Shown: in pieces, positions 1-8,452 of the stretch
Layout: the number at the start of each line of letters is the position of its first letter
How positions within the stretch are numbered: the stretch's first letter is position 1
Source of the DNA: Chromera velia
Taxonomy: Eukaryota; Sar; Chromeraceae
DNA length: 15,000 nucleotides
Reading direction: 5' to 3'
Assembly: GCA_018398765.1 (NCBI GenBank)
Contig: JAHBMJ010000951.1
Location: forward strand, 60,145-75,144
Notes under the pieces: model-generated
What the model saw: only the letters and a program-made list of their open reading frames with translations
Told to the model about the DNA's origin: nothing
Databases searched by the model: none
Position numbers and translations under genes: made by a program

Positions 1-781
1 TTAAATTAGGATTGTTGTGAACCAACTCAAAGCCTGAGTCGCTGCGTCAAGCATATAATGGCATGAGCAAGAAAGACAGTTCCTGACGGCCCCAACCGGC
101 AGGGCGCGCGCACTTCATAACGGCCCCGACCGGCTTCCGCAACTGAAATGATGATATTGAGCTCACCGCCTAGTCCTAGGGGCGATGGCATAGGTTCAAT
201 CCCTAGAAGCGTAAACCTAAGGCAAAGCCTGCATTCAATACCTAGGTCAACGAACCATGGCCACGACCCCCAGTGAAGACCAACGGCTGGAGGACACAAA
301 TGATGACCGGAGTAGACAAAAAAGAGGCTTAAGACTTGCAAAATAGCCTGCCAGCGGCAAGACATTCCGAGCTTAAATCAAAATACCAAGAAAGATCGAC
401 TTCAAACCTCAAAGCACGAAGACAAAAAACACAACCCAAACCTAACTGGCTGCATGGAGTACAGAAAAAAAAGGAAGAAATGTGGATAAAAGTTCGAGAG
501 CAACAGTACAAATAAGAGGAATGTAACGAACCAGCAAACAGATGCATGGTAGTATACCTTCCCGCGGCACTGTAAGAGCTCTCCCCCAAGTAGAATCAAT
601 TAGGGAACACAGACGTGATGCCGAGCACGACACATGCAGACAGAGTGTCTCATACCTACACAACTGTCGACAATTGCTCGCAGAAGAAAGAAGAAACAAA
701 GACCGAATATGCAAACATCCATACACATCCATGCATCAAAAAACAAATCTAAACAAATCATGCAGCAATCTTAGGATCCTC
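1..781. other. Non-coding stretch beyond the LINE 3' end
   Basis: I see no gene here. The stretch lies downstream of the stop codon (TAG, minus strand, 782-784) of the LINE-type retrotransposon, so part of it may be that element's 3' untranslated tail. No poly(A) or tail repeat marks a clean end. Reading frames on either strand are short and show no recognisable domain. A 15-bp imperfect direct repeat sits at 86-134 (listed separately). Confidence 0.5.
86..134. repeat. Imperfect 15-bp direct repeat pair
   Basis: The 15-mer acggccccaaccggc at 86-100 recurs at 120-134 with one substitution. The unit is GC-rich and the spacing is 34 bp. It could be a small repeat in the LINE tail or chance; nothing shows function. 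Confidence 0.4.
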
Positions 782-1276
782 CTAAACAAAACGTTCCCTC
801 TCGTGCGCCAGCTGCATCAAGAACTCACGTTCCAAAAGGGAGGCTGGCTGGAAAGGACCCCGCTGACCTCTGCCGTGAGAGGCAGAAGTCAGCACGTTGA
901 TAGCCACGTACCGCTGCAGCGTACAACCAAGGACCTTCCAATACCGGTCTGTAAGATGCGCCTGGACCGCCCTGATCTCCCCCTCCATGGAAAAACCCGC
1001 TCTTGAACCCGTAATTCTGACCAGCTCCTTCACAAAAGAGACCGTCTCCCTATCTGATCGTCTGAAGGTCTTGAAGACCAGCGGAACGAATCATAGGCCC
1101 ACCAAACGAGCTGCGACAGCATATTTCCTCTGTTTCTCCTCACTCTTCGCCTTGGCGGCTGCCCCTGCTGTTTTTGATCGGGTATGCAGGCGGGTGGCGT
1201 CAGACGAGATGGGAAAAGTGATGGAAACATCCGCTAGGATGGTGTCACCGTTTGAAAGGGAGACAAAGATGTCTGC
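782..1276 (-). pseudogene. LINE restriction-like endonuclease domain (broken)
   Basis: Immediately after the TGA at 1277-1279, in the same frame, comes ADIFVSLSNGDTILADVSIT, the PD-(D/E)xK-like core used by R2-type LINEs to nick target DNA. The two aspartates lie in the expected strand-turn-strand arrangement. A lysine-rich helix follows (KAKSEEKQRKYAVAARL). A further TGA at 1091-1093 breaks the frame; beyond it, about 100 open codons (VPLVFKTFRRSD onward) run to a TAG at 782-784, probably the native stop. This C-terminal part ends in a basic and hydrophobic tail. The domain call rests on its position and the DI...DV pattern; I cannot test the fold. Confidence 0.65.
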
Positions 1277-1279
1277 TCA

Positions 1280-2473
1280 TTTGTTCCTCTGATCAGCGAG
1301 ATGGGAATCGGTAGCAACCCCCAAGTGATCCAGGGTCGTTTCTTCCAGTACGTGAGTGTGACAGAGCCCACGCAGAATCTGTGTAAACGCCCCTTTTACC
1401 TGCTCATGGCGCCAGTGCACGCCCCCTCCGTTCGGGCACTTCTGTGCGTGGTGCCCTCTGGGGTCGAGAGGAGACCCGCACACATACACCCCTGCCCTGC
1501 GCATCTCCGGGATGCCCAGGCCGAGACGAATGTGGATCGCTACCCAATAAACTACGGGAGGGAAGCGCTGCCAACCAGATGAAGGAATGGCACTCAGCCA
1601 GGCTAAAGCCCCGTTGCCAGAGCAGAAATGCAGGCGGACGCGCTCAGAGAGCTGCACCTTCGAAAAAAGATATACTCTGCGCGATCGGTGAATGACGTCG
1701 GTAATTTTCTGCTGTTTTTGGCCGGATGACGCTCTCCACCAAACGCCAAACATAGAATTCCATCCGTATCTCAACGGATGGTTTGCTTTGAGCTTCACCG
1801 ATTCCGCTGCTGCCTCTGCCCTCTCAAACTCGCGCTTGGATGCTTGTAGCCAGGGAAGAGCCGAAAAGGCTTCCCTTTCCGGTGCCTAGCCCTGACTGAG
1901 GAAAGCCTGGTCTGTCAGTTGCTGAACCACGTCAGACAACGTAACTCCGCAACTCCCCAACAAACCTGCCGTCGCGGTTATGCGAAAACAAGTAAGACCC
2001 AGACCCGCCTGGTACTGAGGAAGGTAGGCTTGATTTCGCACTTCTCTCTGCTCCCGCTCCTGCTCTGACAGACCCATGATGCGTGCCCATGACTCGCCTA
2101 ACTCCTTATTTGCACACGACCACTCGTCCGGCATGATGACGTCTCCCATGATTCTCGTGAGGTAAATCAGCTTTGGGAAAATGCAGAAACATATCAGGAG
2201 GTGAGCCCCCTGCAGGTCTCCATACTCTTCGATTGCCTCACTGAGCTCCCGCGCCTCTTTTAGTTTTTTGTCAAAGTGTTCACTCTGATACTGCACCGTC
2301 CCACTTGCCGCACCACAAAGACGGAAACCTGTGAGAGAGGGAGAGATTCCGGGGGGAGAAGGGTAGGCTGCCGGGCAGCTTGCCATGGGCTGCCATGAGG
2401 GAGAATGAACGGAGCTCTTGTCCGGCCGTAGCGTCACCCCAAAGCTGTGCAACCTGCCGCACTCACCCTCCAT
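1280..2473 (-). pseudogene. LINE RT thumb and zinc-binding linker (broken)
   Basis: This continues the retrotransposon protein in a new frame. The N-terminal part (2473-1889) holds the thumb, with a GFRLCGAASGT motif and a helical stretch around LLICFCIFPKLIYLTRIM that match the usual post-palm region of LINE RTs. A TAG at 1886-1888 is followed in the same frame by about 30 open codons and then the linker (1798-1280). The linker has SGNGALAWLSAIPSSGW, an RLGLGIP motif and a Cys/His cluster, CVCGSPLDPRGHHAQKCPNGG followed by a histidine. This cluster resembles the CCHC motif that comes before the endonuclease in R2-type elements. The frame ends at a TGA (1277-1279). Identity is by motif order. 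Confidence 0.75.
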
Positions 2474-3185
2474 ACATGTAGGATGCTGTCGTCCTGTCTA
2501 TCCGCAAGAATCTGAGACAGGGGGCGGAGAGGGAAAACCATGGAGACATCGTCCATGAAAGCACCAACAAAGCACCCCTTCCCTCCATGCTTAGCCTGCA
2601 GATCCCCCAACACACCATCAAGGGAAGGCTTTAGCCCGAGACAGAACAAAAGGGGCCCTGCTACATCCCCCTGCTGCACACCTTCTTCGCACTTGATCTT
2701 TTGCAAGAAACCTGTCTGATCCCTGAACACCAGATCGGAAGAGGTTCCGTACCATAGCGCAAAGAATGTATACAGATGGGGAAAATGTGCATGGAGCTCG
2801 TCCATGACTACCTGACGATCGCAAGCATTGAAGATATTGGATGCATCCAAATTGAGGACAACAGATGAAAGAGAACGCTGCAGGCACGTTTGCACACACT
2901 AAAACAACTTTTCCGTACCTGCTCTAGTGCGGACAGCAAACTGCAGGGGGCTAAGGTGCCTCTTGAACTGAGGACCGAACTCCAAGAAGATCGCTTTCAT
3001 AACCTACCTTCGTAGAACATCCCCCACTACGATCGGTCTCACCTCCGTCCCCCGTGCATCCTTCTTTAAAGCAAAGCACCTTCCCCCCACCAGCAGTGAT
3101 ATAAAACCCACCGGGGCATCACCTCTTGCCAAACACATGGCAATGCAAAACTGGAATGCATGTAGGCAAGAATGCATGCAATTAA
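2434..3185 (-). pseudogene. LINE reverse transcriptase, fingers and palm (broken)
   Basis: The catalytic part of the retrotransposon reverse transcriptase, which would copy element RNA into DNA at a nicked target. From the N-terminal side I see a fingers motif with GGRCFALKK and RPIVVGDVLRR (about 3005-3110), then the palm motif LNLDASNIFNACDR (about 2850). Next come the GVQQGDVAGPLLFCLGLKP loop (about 2640-2700) and the catalytic FMDDVSMV (about 2550). The two aspartates of the FxDD box are kept. TAG stops at 3004-3006 and 2899-2901 break the frame before the palm. After FMDD the homology moves to another frame near 2434-2473. All pieces fit one RT domain of the LINE type. The product cannot be made in full. 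Confidence 0.85.
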
Positions 3186-3338
3186 ATCGGAGATCGATCA
3201 GAAATAACGGTTTGATCTTAGCTGAGAAGTGGACTTAAACAAGGGACCATGCATAAATATAATTACAATCTGTGAACTCCAAGATAACCTGTATCTCCAC
3301 ATAGACCTTCGCTGGTCTGTAGAGATTAGGATTTATCA
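3186..3338. other. Junction between LINE and LTR-type element; possible 5' LTR remnant
   Basis: This stretch separates the truncated LINE (minus) from the LTR-type element (plus). It ends in CA at 3337-3338, directly before a candidate primer binding site, as the end of a 5' LTR would. I could not find a second copy of this sequence near 6740, so a long terminal repeat is not demonstrated. No gene is seen. Confidence 0.3.
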
Positions 3339-3347
3339 TGGTAGCAG
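3339..3347 (+). promoter_or_regulatory. Candidate primer binding site of the LTR-type element
   Basis: The nine bases tggtagcag match the complement of the 3' end, CCA included, of the eukaryotic initiator methionine tRNA, the common primer of Ty1/copia elements. The match stops after nine bases. It directly follows a CA dinucleotide, the usual LTR end, and comes before the Gag remnant. This is a short match, so it is suggestive only. Confidence 0.35.
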
Positions 3348-3360
3348 GCTGGTTACCGGT

Positions 3361-4109
3361 CTGATTCTTTGCTTTCCATTCGTTCCTCTCATTGACAATA
3401 TAAGTAAGAGAGGCAAGAATAGAAATCGAGGTGAAGACGGGCGTTTCATTTCTACTCCTGCAGAAGATGAAACCTCCGCTAATTCTTCTTCTCTGTCTGA
3501 AGCTGTTGCTACAATCACAAAGTCCACTGAAGTCCTTCTTGCTCTCACAGTGGCACAGTAGCAATCCAGTGGTACAGCCGTTTCTTCGACTCTTTCTGCC
3601 GCACCTATGTTGCCCGCTCCCTCCACCTCCCACAAATTTGCAAAATGGGAGTGTAAACTGAAGTATGAGGATCGTTTGTACGCCAGCCGACTGAAGATTG
3701 TGTCCTCTATTGTGTTATTTTTTGAGGACCATCTCAAGCAGTCGCCCTCCGCTGCCCCAGAAGTGGTCGCCTCCGCTTTCAAGTCCAGTCTGGAATCCTT
3801 CCCCAACCTCCACAACCTTGTTGCTGAGCTTCCCGCCCCCTACAGAGACAGCTACGAATATTTGAAGACCAAGATCCTGAAAGGCTTAGCCTCGGGAGAA
3901 AAGGAAGAGAAGCGCCTCCTTGATGCTTTCCATTCCAGGCCTTTGCCACCCTTTCCTCATCGCAGCACACAGACGCAGAGCAGTTTGGAAACGCCGTAGA
4001 GACGGCTTGTCAGCGAATGGCAACGCTGTCTCTGAGAGAAGAGCGCGTCTGTATCTACAAAGGCATAGGCGACCCCGACAATGATGCAAACTGGAAGGTA
4101 GTATACTAG
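3361..4109 (+). pseudogene. Gag-like protein of the LTR-type element (broken)
   Basis: The Gag shell protein of the retroelement, in pieces. The first frame reads a polar Ser/Thr/Glu-rich region, hits a TAG at 3559-3561 and continues in the same frame through a helical, charged stretch (KFAKWECKLKYEDRLYASRL onward) to a stop at 3997-3999. From about 3982 the homology continues in another frame (FGNAVETACQRMATLSLREE onward) to a TAG at 4107-4109, and beyond it to the zinc knuckle region. No ATG follows the candidate primer site in the first frame, so the native start is unknown. The Gag call depends on its position before the zinc knuckles and protease; the sequence itself is not strongly conserved. 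Confidence 0.5.
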
Positions 4110-4538
4110 CAAGTCCTTCTCCTCGATCCCCTAGAGAGGCGGGATGGGCAGCTCGCCTCCCTCCTTCTCTTCAATGATATCTCCGATCACGAAGTGCATG
4201 CCCAAGTCAGGAATGCACTCCCTCCTCACATGCTCTTCTATGGTGACAACGGAGCGCTAGAGAAGTTCCGAACTTTTACCAAGCCATCTTGCTTCCTCCC
4301 AGTGCCCCCCATCCGATCCTAGGTCCGATCTCCCTACCCGCAGTCGCAGTCAGGTGTGAGTGTTGCAGGAAAGCCTCCTTCCCGCCCTGCGAACCCCCAG
4401 AGTGGACGTGCAGTGCCCCCTCAGCCCAACTGTACCCACTCAGGTCACAAGGCTGAGCACTGCTTAAAGCAGCACTTCTACCCGTCCTGCTTTCGTTGGG
4501 GCCACAAGCCTGGCGACTGCCAATTAGCAAACTTTTAA
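4110..4538 (+). pseudogene. Gag C-terminal part with two zinc knuckles
   Basis: Nucleocapsid end of Gag, which would bind element RNA. It continues the previous frame after the TAG at 4107-4109, passes another stop at 4320-4322 and ends at TAA 4536-4538. A proline-rich linker comes first. Then, at 4431-4520, two Cys-His motifs follow each other: CTHSGHKAEHC and CFRWGHKPGDC. Both keep a GH pair and a final Cys four residues later, as in CCHC zinc knuckles. The first has three rather than two residues between its Cys and Gly, so it may be worn. This is the best evidence that the flanking frames are Gag. Confidence 0.65.
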
Positions 4539-4626
4539 GGACATCGACGCCCTCCTCCATGTGTACAGATACCCTCCCCGCAACTCCTAGGGTCGCTCGG
4601 GTGGGCGTTCTTCCAGACAGAAGGGG

Positions 4627-5427
4627 GTGGCCTTGATGGGGGCTACCAATTCCGATATGGAAGAGTCTGACGACGCGTCTGATTCCAACCCTGCAGCTGC
4701 TGCTGCAGGGCGCATAAAGTCAGTATCTTCTTCTGATTCTCCTCGTACCTCTTTTTCTTTTGACGGTCTTGGTTGTATGCTCGATGTGGGTGCCAGTAGT
4801 ACCACATGCACGCGAGGCTGGCTGGTCAAGAAGAAAAAGGAAGTGGGTTTGAAATGGACAGAAGAACCATTGCCCAACCCTGTATCCGTTCACAGTGCAT
4901 GCGCAAAGAAAGTATAGATGCATAAACGTGCTTCGATTCCTTGTTTCCTTGACGGCAAGCCTGCCTTGCTGAAACCATCCATCATGGAAACGGAAGCAGT
5001 GACTCTTCTCCTAGTGGGCAACGAATGCCTGATTGAAATGGGTGCCACGTTTGACTATCAGACAAGCCACCTGCATCTCCCCTCCACCGTTCTCAAATTT
5101 CTCCGTGCAGATATTAATGATTTATTTTTTCTGCCTCTGAAGATTGACAAGACTCAGTCTGGCCCACCCCAGTCTGAATGCGTACCGTCCTTCCAACCAG
5201 TATCTTCTGAGCCTGCCCAAGTGGAGCCTACATCCTCTGTGTTTTGTTCTAATTCTGTGTACGTCTGCTTTTTTTTCATCTTCTTCCCGCTAAGCCTTGC
5301 CTGCCGAACCCCAACTTGTCATTGCCAATGGGCGTCTCCCTCTTCGTCTGAAGAAAGCGAGGCAAAATCGACGACAGCCAAAGCCAAGGGAAGCATCTCC
5401 TTCATGCTAGCATTCGGAACAAGCTGA
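4627..5427 (+). pseudogene. Retroviral-type aspartic protease of the LTR-type element (broken)
   Basis: Protease that would cut the Gag-Pol polyprotein. The active-site motif reads GCMLDVGASSTTC, a variant of D-[TS]-G-A-S with valine in place of Thr/Ser; the catalytic aspartate codon is at 4783-4785. About 70 residues further, past a TAG at 4915-4917 in the same frame, comes TLLLVGNECLIEMGATFDY. This matches the flap-to-C-terminal pattern (LLIGNDFL...GAxxDY) of retrotransposon proteases. Then follow about 100 residues of low-complexity Ser/Pro/Glu-rich sequence to TGA 5425-5427. The D-V-G change and the internal stop argue against activity. Confidence 0.7.
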
Positions 5428-5497
5428 ATCACTAACCTCCTCATCAGCCCCAGCCCCCCCTCCCCCCCCCCCGGCTTCGTACCCCGGTCGTTTGTCT
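5428..5497 (+). other. C-rich linker between protease and integrase remnants
   Basis: A short C-rich stretch, with long cytosine runs around 5448-5472, joins the protease frame to the integrase frame. It is far too short to hold a reverse transcriptase, which fixes the domain order as protease then integrase. Confidence 0.5.
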
Positions 5498-6737
5498 ATG
5501 AAGGCTACCGTTGATGAGCTCATCCGCTCCCATCATGAGTGGCTTGGCCATCCCGGCATCGAGACGACGTAGCGCTCCCTTTATGCAGGCCTGCGTGACA
5601 TCCCCTCGCTGAAAGGCGGCATTTCTCAAAACGCCGTTCGACGTGCCCTCCTACCTTGCATCCGGGGGGGCACATATGGGAGGATTAAACCCCGGCACGC
5701 AGGTGATGGCAGTCGAGGGTCTCTTGAAGTGACACAGCCAGGATTGCGTGTCACTTGTGATTTGGTTATGGGGCTCAGCGGGGGGTACTCGTTGCACATT
5801 CACGACCAAGAGAATGATTATTTGGAGGTTGTGGTGGTAGAAAAGAAATCCCCTGATGCCATTGATGCTACGTATGAGTGATGGACGAACAGTCTGGAAG
5901 GAGACCTCACCCCACAGGTCATGACAGACCATGGAACTGAGTTTCAAGGGAAGTTTGGAGCCCGCCTTGCCAAAAAGGAGACTTACAATCCCCTCACTCC
6001 CATAGGCAGTCACCACTTTCTCAGTAAGAATGAGCGCTCCTACCGCGAGTGGCTCACGATCTTGAGGGGCATCCTCCATGACCGTGGCCTCAATAACTCT
6101 CACTAGAGAGACTTTGCGTCCCTTGCCGCCACAAAATACAACCGCCAGCCCTGCAGTCGCAGCAAAAAGAGCCCATTTAAGCGTCGATGGTCTGCGCAGC
6201 CTCCTAGTCCTCCCATTACTGCCCTTTGTAACTTGCTTCAGACAACCCGCCGCCCCTCTGAGGGGTCTTCCCCTTTCTCTGTGGGTTCCTCAGTCCTTTA
6301 CCACCACCCTGATTTGCCTCATGCCAAGCTTGACCCCCTCTAGACCCCCACTTTGGTCCTTCAACGCGTGAGTGAACATGTGTTCCGCTTGTGTCTGCCT
6401 TCTGGCCGTCCTATTCTAGCTCACCGTCGCTGTATCTGAGCAAACGACAGCAGTCAGCCGGAACCTGTCTTCTCTGTGCCCCTTTCCAAACTGTAGCCGC
6501 AGCAGCAGCAGGAGTAGCAGCCAGTCCCCCCGCCCGAACTGCTGCAGCAGCCCTCAGCCACAGACTCCCCCCCAGCGTCCCCACCTGCCCCCACCCTAGC
6601 CCCCCAAGTTTGATATCACCGACTTCCACAAGGATGAATTGATCATCTAGAAAGACGAAAACACCAATCGGTGTTTCCTAGGAAGCGTCCGTGCCGTCGA
6701 TCCTATAGTAGAGAGGGTAGAGTGGAAGTTCAAGCCT
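5498..6737 (+). pseudogene. Integrase of the LTR-type element (broken)
   Basis: DDE recombinase that would insert element DNA. One frame runs from 5498. First is an N-terminal zinc domain (SHHEWLGHPGIETT) with only one of the two expected cysteines, at 5657-5659. Next is the catalytic core with Asp in TCDLVMGLSGG (codon 5759-5761), Asp in MTDHGTEFQGKF (5927-5929) and Glu in KNERSYREW (6032-6034). The last two are separated by 34 residues, against the usual 35. Stops at 5570-5572, 5879-5881 and 6104-6106 interrupt it. A C-terminal region follows (VLQRVSEHVFRLCLPSGRP, stops on both sides). In another frame near 6612-6737 lies a chromodomain-like tail (FLGSVRAVDPIVERVEWKFK) ending at TAA 6735-6737. 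All three catalytic residues survive, but the gene is dead. Confidence 0.8.
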
Positions 6738-6746
6738 GGGGCTTAA

Positions 6747-8300
6747 CTAGCCGAATGCTTCTTGCCAGCTGCCGCATGCAGCCTGCTTAGTGCCCCATGA
6801 TGGCGCCTGCATGATTGACTCCAGAAAGGCCGTATGCCCCGCTTCTGTGGCGGCGTTGAAGGACAAAAGCACGTGCCGCAACGATGGCAGGTCATTCATC
6901 AGAAGGGCCCCGGCTAGGTTTTTCATGCCGGGGTCCTTCATTCCTGTGGTCCTCAGGTCGAGCTTTCTCAATTTCGGCAGTCTGCCTTCCCCCAGGGCTT
7001 TCGCGATAGCCGCTGTGCCCTCCTCTTGACCCGCTGCATAAGTGAGAGCCAGCCCGAGGTCCTCCATTTCCAGCGGTTTCTCAACCGTCCCTGCCTCCAT
7101 CAGAGCCTTGATGCCCTTCCCGGTGATGTGAGTGGGGGGCTCGTGCTCAATGGAGAGACGCCGAAGAGACGGAAAACGATTGTTTCGAAGTCCCTCCGCA
7201 AGCAACTCACACTCCGCGTCTCTCACCCCAAGCCCATTCAGGAAAAGAGTGCTCAAAGTCTCTAAGTGAGCAGAGCTGAGGGAGACAAAGAACTCTCTCA
7301 CTACCTGGCTAGATGGCAAGGGAGTCTGATTGTAAGGCATTTTATTCAGATGAAGTTGCCGGAGGCAGGCGGAGAGTGACGGCCCCCTCAGACACCGCGT
7401 CATTGCACCCAGAGTCCCTGCAGACACCGCTACCATCTCGATCAGGTGAAGGGCCGGGACACGGAGATGCCCTGGCCCTGGAGAGGACTCGACAACCTCG
7501 AGCACCGCATTCATGGCACCACGGTGCACCTCCAGAGCCTTCAGACAGGGCAACCCTCCCGAACAGATCGTTTTGGCCTGGACGTCTGACAGGCTTGATG
7601 TACACAAACGGAGGTCCTCACACAAACCCTTCCCTGCCTCCCCTCCTTGTTCTCTTTGATTCTGCTGCTGATAAACTTCTAGAAAGGCCTGGATTCCTTT
7701 CTGTTGAATGTCCCTGCCGATCAAATCGATCGTATGCAGCCTCGTCATCTGTGGTAACACGGATCTGACAGTGCGTGTTGCGTCAGCCAGCGCTATTGCA
7801 CCACAAACCACCAGACTGTACCCTAATTGATATTTGTCTCTGCCAAAATCGACCTCCCTCAAAGAAGGCAGACGCCCCTGAGCGAAAACTTCTGCAAACG
7901 CTTTGACTCCCTTCGAGTTGATACGCGAACTGCGCACCCGGAGGACCTCCAGAGCTTCCAAGGCTTTCTCCTCCTCAAATGCACAACACAGAGCAGAGAA
8001 TCCAGGAGAGGTCTCAAAAGGGTTGTCTGACAGACTCAACACCACCAGCTTTCTCATCTTCCCCTCTTTGAACGTTGCGGAAAGACCTTCGAGGGCCTCA
8101 CAGGTGATGCTGCAGTCGTCCAAGATGAGCACCCGGAGGGAGACTGGGAGAGAAGAAACAGTGAGGGAGTTGCTCTCTGACAGTTTGGATCTGAATGCCG
8201 TCATAGCCCCTCCCCTCAGGTCGTTTCCTGCACTTGTGTGAAGAAGGAGAAGAAATTCATACAATGATCGAACCGGCTTGCTGTAGTATGAAGAAGTCAT
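6747..8300 (-). CDS. Leucine-rich-repeat (RNI-like) protein, 517 residues
   Basis: An intact frame of 517 codons on the minus strand, built almost wholly of ribonuclease-inhibitor-like leucine-rich repeats of about 25-30 residues. Clear repeat cores are LRVLILDDCSI (55-65), LVVLSLSDNPF (85-95), LEVLRVRSSRI (117-127), LHTIDLIGRDI (188-198), LSTLFLNGLGV (339-349) and LRKLDLRTTGM (434-444), each followed by a GhxAhxxxh-type helix. Such proteins bind other proteins; the partner is unknown. There is no signal peptide or transmembrane segment. The start is the first ATG (8300), but a CTTTCTAG acceptor-like sequence sits just upstream, so this may be the last exon of a longer gene. The C-terminus (SWGTKQAACGSWQEAFG) leaves the repeat pattern. 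The stop lies 9 bp from the retroelement end, so the true 3' end may have been altered. Confidence 0.75.
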   Translation of the reverse strand: MTSSYYSKPVRSLYEFLLLLHTSAGNDLRGGAMTAFRSKLSESNSLTVSSLPVSLRVLILDDCSITCEALEGLSATFKEGKMRKLVVLSLSDNPFETSPGFSALCCAFEEEKALEALEVLRVRSSRINSKGVKAFAEVFAQGRLPSLREVDFGRDKYQLGYSLVVCGAIALADATRTVRSVLPQMTRLHTIDLIGRDIQQKGIQAFLEVYQQQNQREQGGEAGKGLCEDLRLCTSSLSDVQAKTICSGGLPCLKALEVHRGAMNAVLEVVESSPGPGHLRVPALHLIEMVAVSAGTLGAMTRCLRGPSLSACLRQLHLNKMPYNQTPLPSSQVVREFFVSLSSAHLETLSTLFLNGLGVRDAECELLAEGLRNNRFPSLRRLSIEHEPPTHITGKGIKALMEAGTVEKPLEMEDLGLALTYAAGQEEGTAAIAKALGEGRLPKLRKLDLRTTGMKDPGMKNLAGALLMNDLPSLRHVLLSFNAATEAGHTAFLESIMQAPSWGTKQAACGSWQEAFG

Positions 8301-8452
8301 TCATCTAGAAAGATGTGTCTCCTCGATCGCTTCTTTTTCTCTCTCATCTCTCCTTCGCTTTTGTGTTTCCTCTTTTCTTTGTTGTATTCGAAAGAGGAAA
8401 AGACTGAATGTCAGAAGAAAGCAAGCAGGGATATGTACTTGACAGTCCTCTT

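Larger units (their letters stand above)
782..3185 (-). mobile_element. Decayed non-LTR (LINE) retrotransposon with R2-type endonuclease, 5'-truncated
   Basis: Read on the minus strand from about 3185 to 782, one degenerate polyprotein is visible: reverse transcriptase fingers, palm and thumb, then a Cys/His zinc-binding region, then a restriction-like endonuclease. This order (RT before endonuclease, no apurinic endonuclease) is that of R2/CRE/NeSL-type LINEs. In-frame stops lie at 3004-3006, 2899-2901, 1886-1888, 1277-1279 and 1091-1093. A frameshift lies near 2434-2473, just after the catalytic FMDD motif. Upstream of 3185 no N-terminal domain is found, so the copy is 5'-truncated, as is usual for LINEs. 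It is inactive. The neighbouring LTR-type element starts on the opposite strand within about 150 bp. I am sure of the RT identity and less sure of the exact clade. Confidence 0.85.
3339..6737 (+). mobile_element. Decayed LTR-type retroelement (Gag, protease, integrase; no RT)
   Basis: A plus-strand polyprotein remnant runs through Gag, zinc knuckles, a retroviral-type aspartic protease, an HHCC zinc domain, a DDE integrase core and an integrase C-terminal region. Stops and frame changes interrupt it many times (for example 3559-3561, 4107-4109, 4320-4322, 4536-4538, 4915-4917, 5425-5427, 5570-5572, 5879-5881 and 6104-6106). Protease before integrase with no polymerase between them is the Ty1/copia order, but the RT/RNase H that should follow integrase is absent. 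The sequence instead reaches the stop of the LRR gene. I read this as a 3'-deleted copia-like copy. The integrase tail has some Ty3-like features, so the superfamily is not settled. No LTR pair was found. Confidence 0.75.

Noticed and set aside
6-14. attaggatt also found at 3326-3334, near the supposed LTR end
   Set aside because: Only nine bases match and the flanks diverge at once, so it does not show an LTR pair.
191-205. tRNA B-box-like ggttcaatccc
   Set aside because: A short T-arm-like stem exists, but no acceptor stem, D-arm or convincing A box is found at the right distance.
542-1006. Plus-strand open frame of 154 codons
   Set aside because: Much of it lies antisense to the LINE endonuclease region, whose motifs are clear on the minus strand. 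No domain is seen in this frame.
5651-6103. Minus-strand frame of 150 codons
   Set aside because: It is antisense to the integrase core, whose catalytic motifs are on the plus strand.
7313-7768. Plus-strand open frame of 151 codons
   Set aside because: It is the antisense shadow of the LRR gene, whose repeat pattern is unambiguous on the minus strand.
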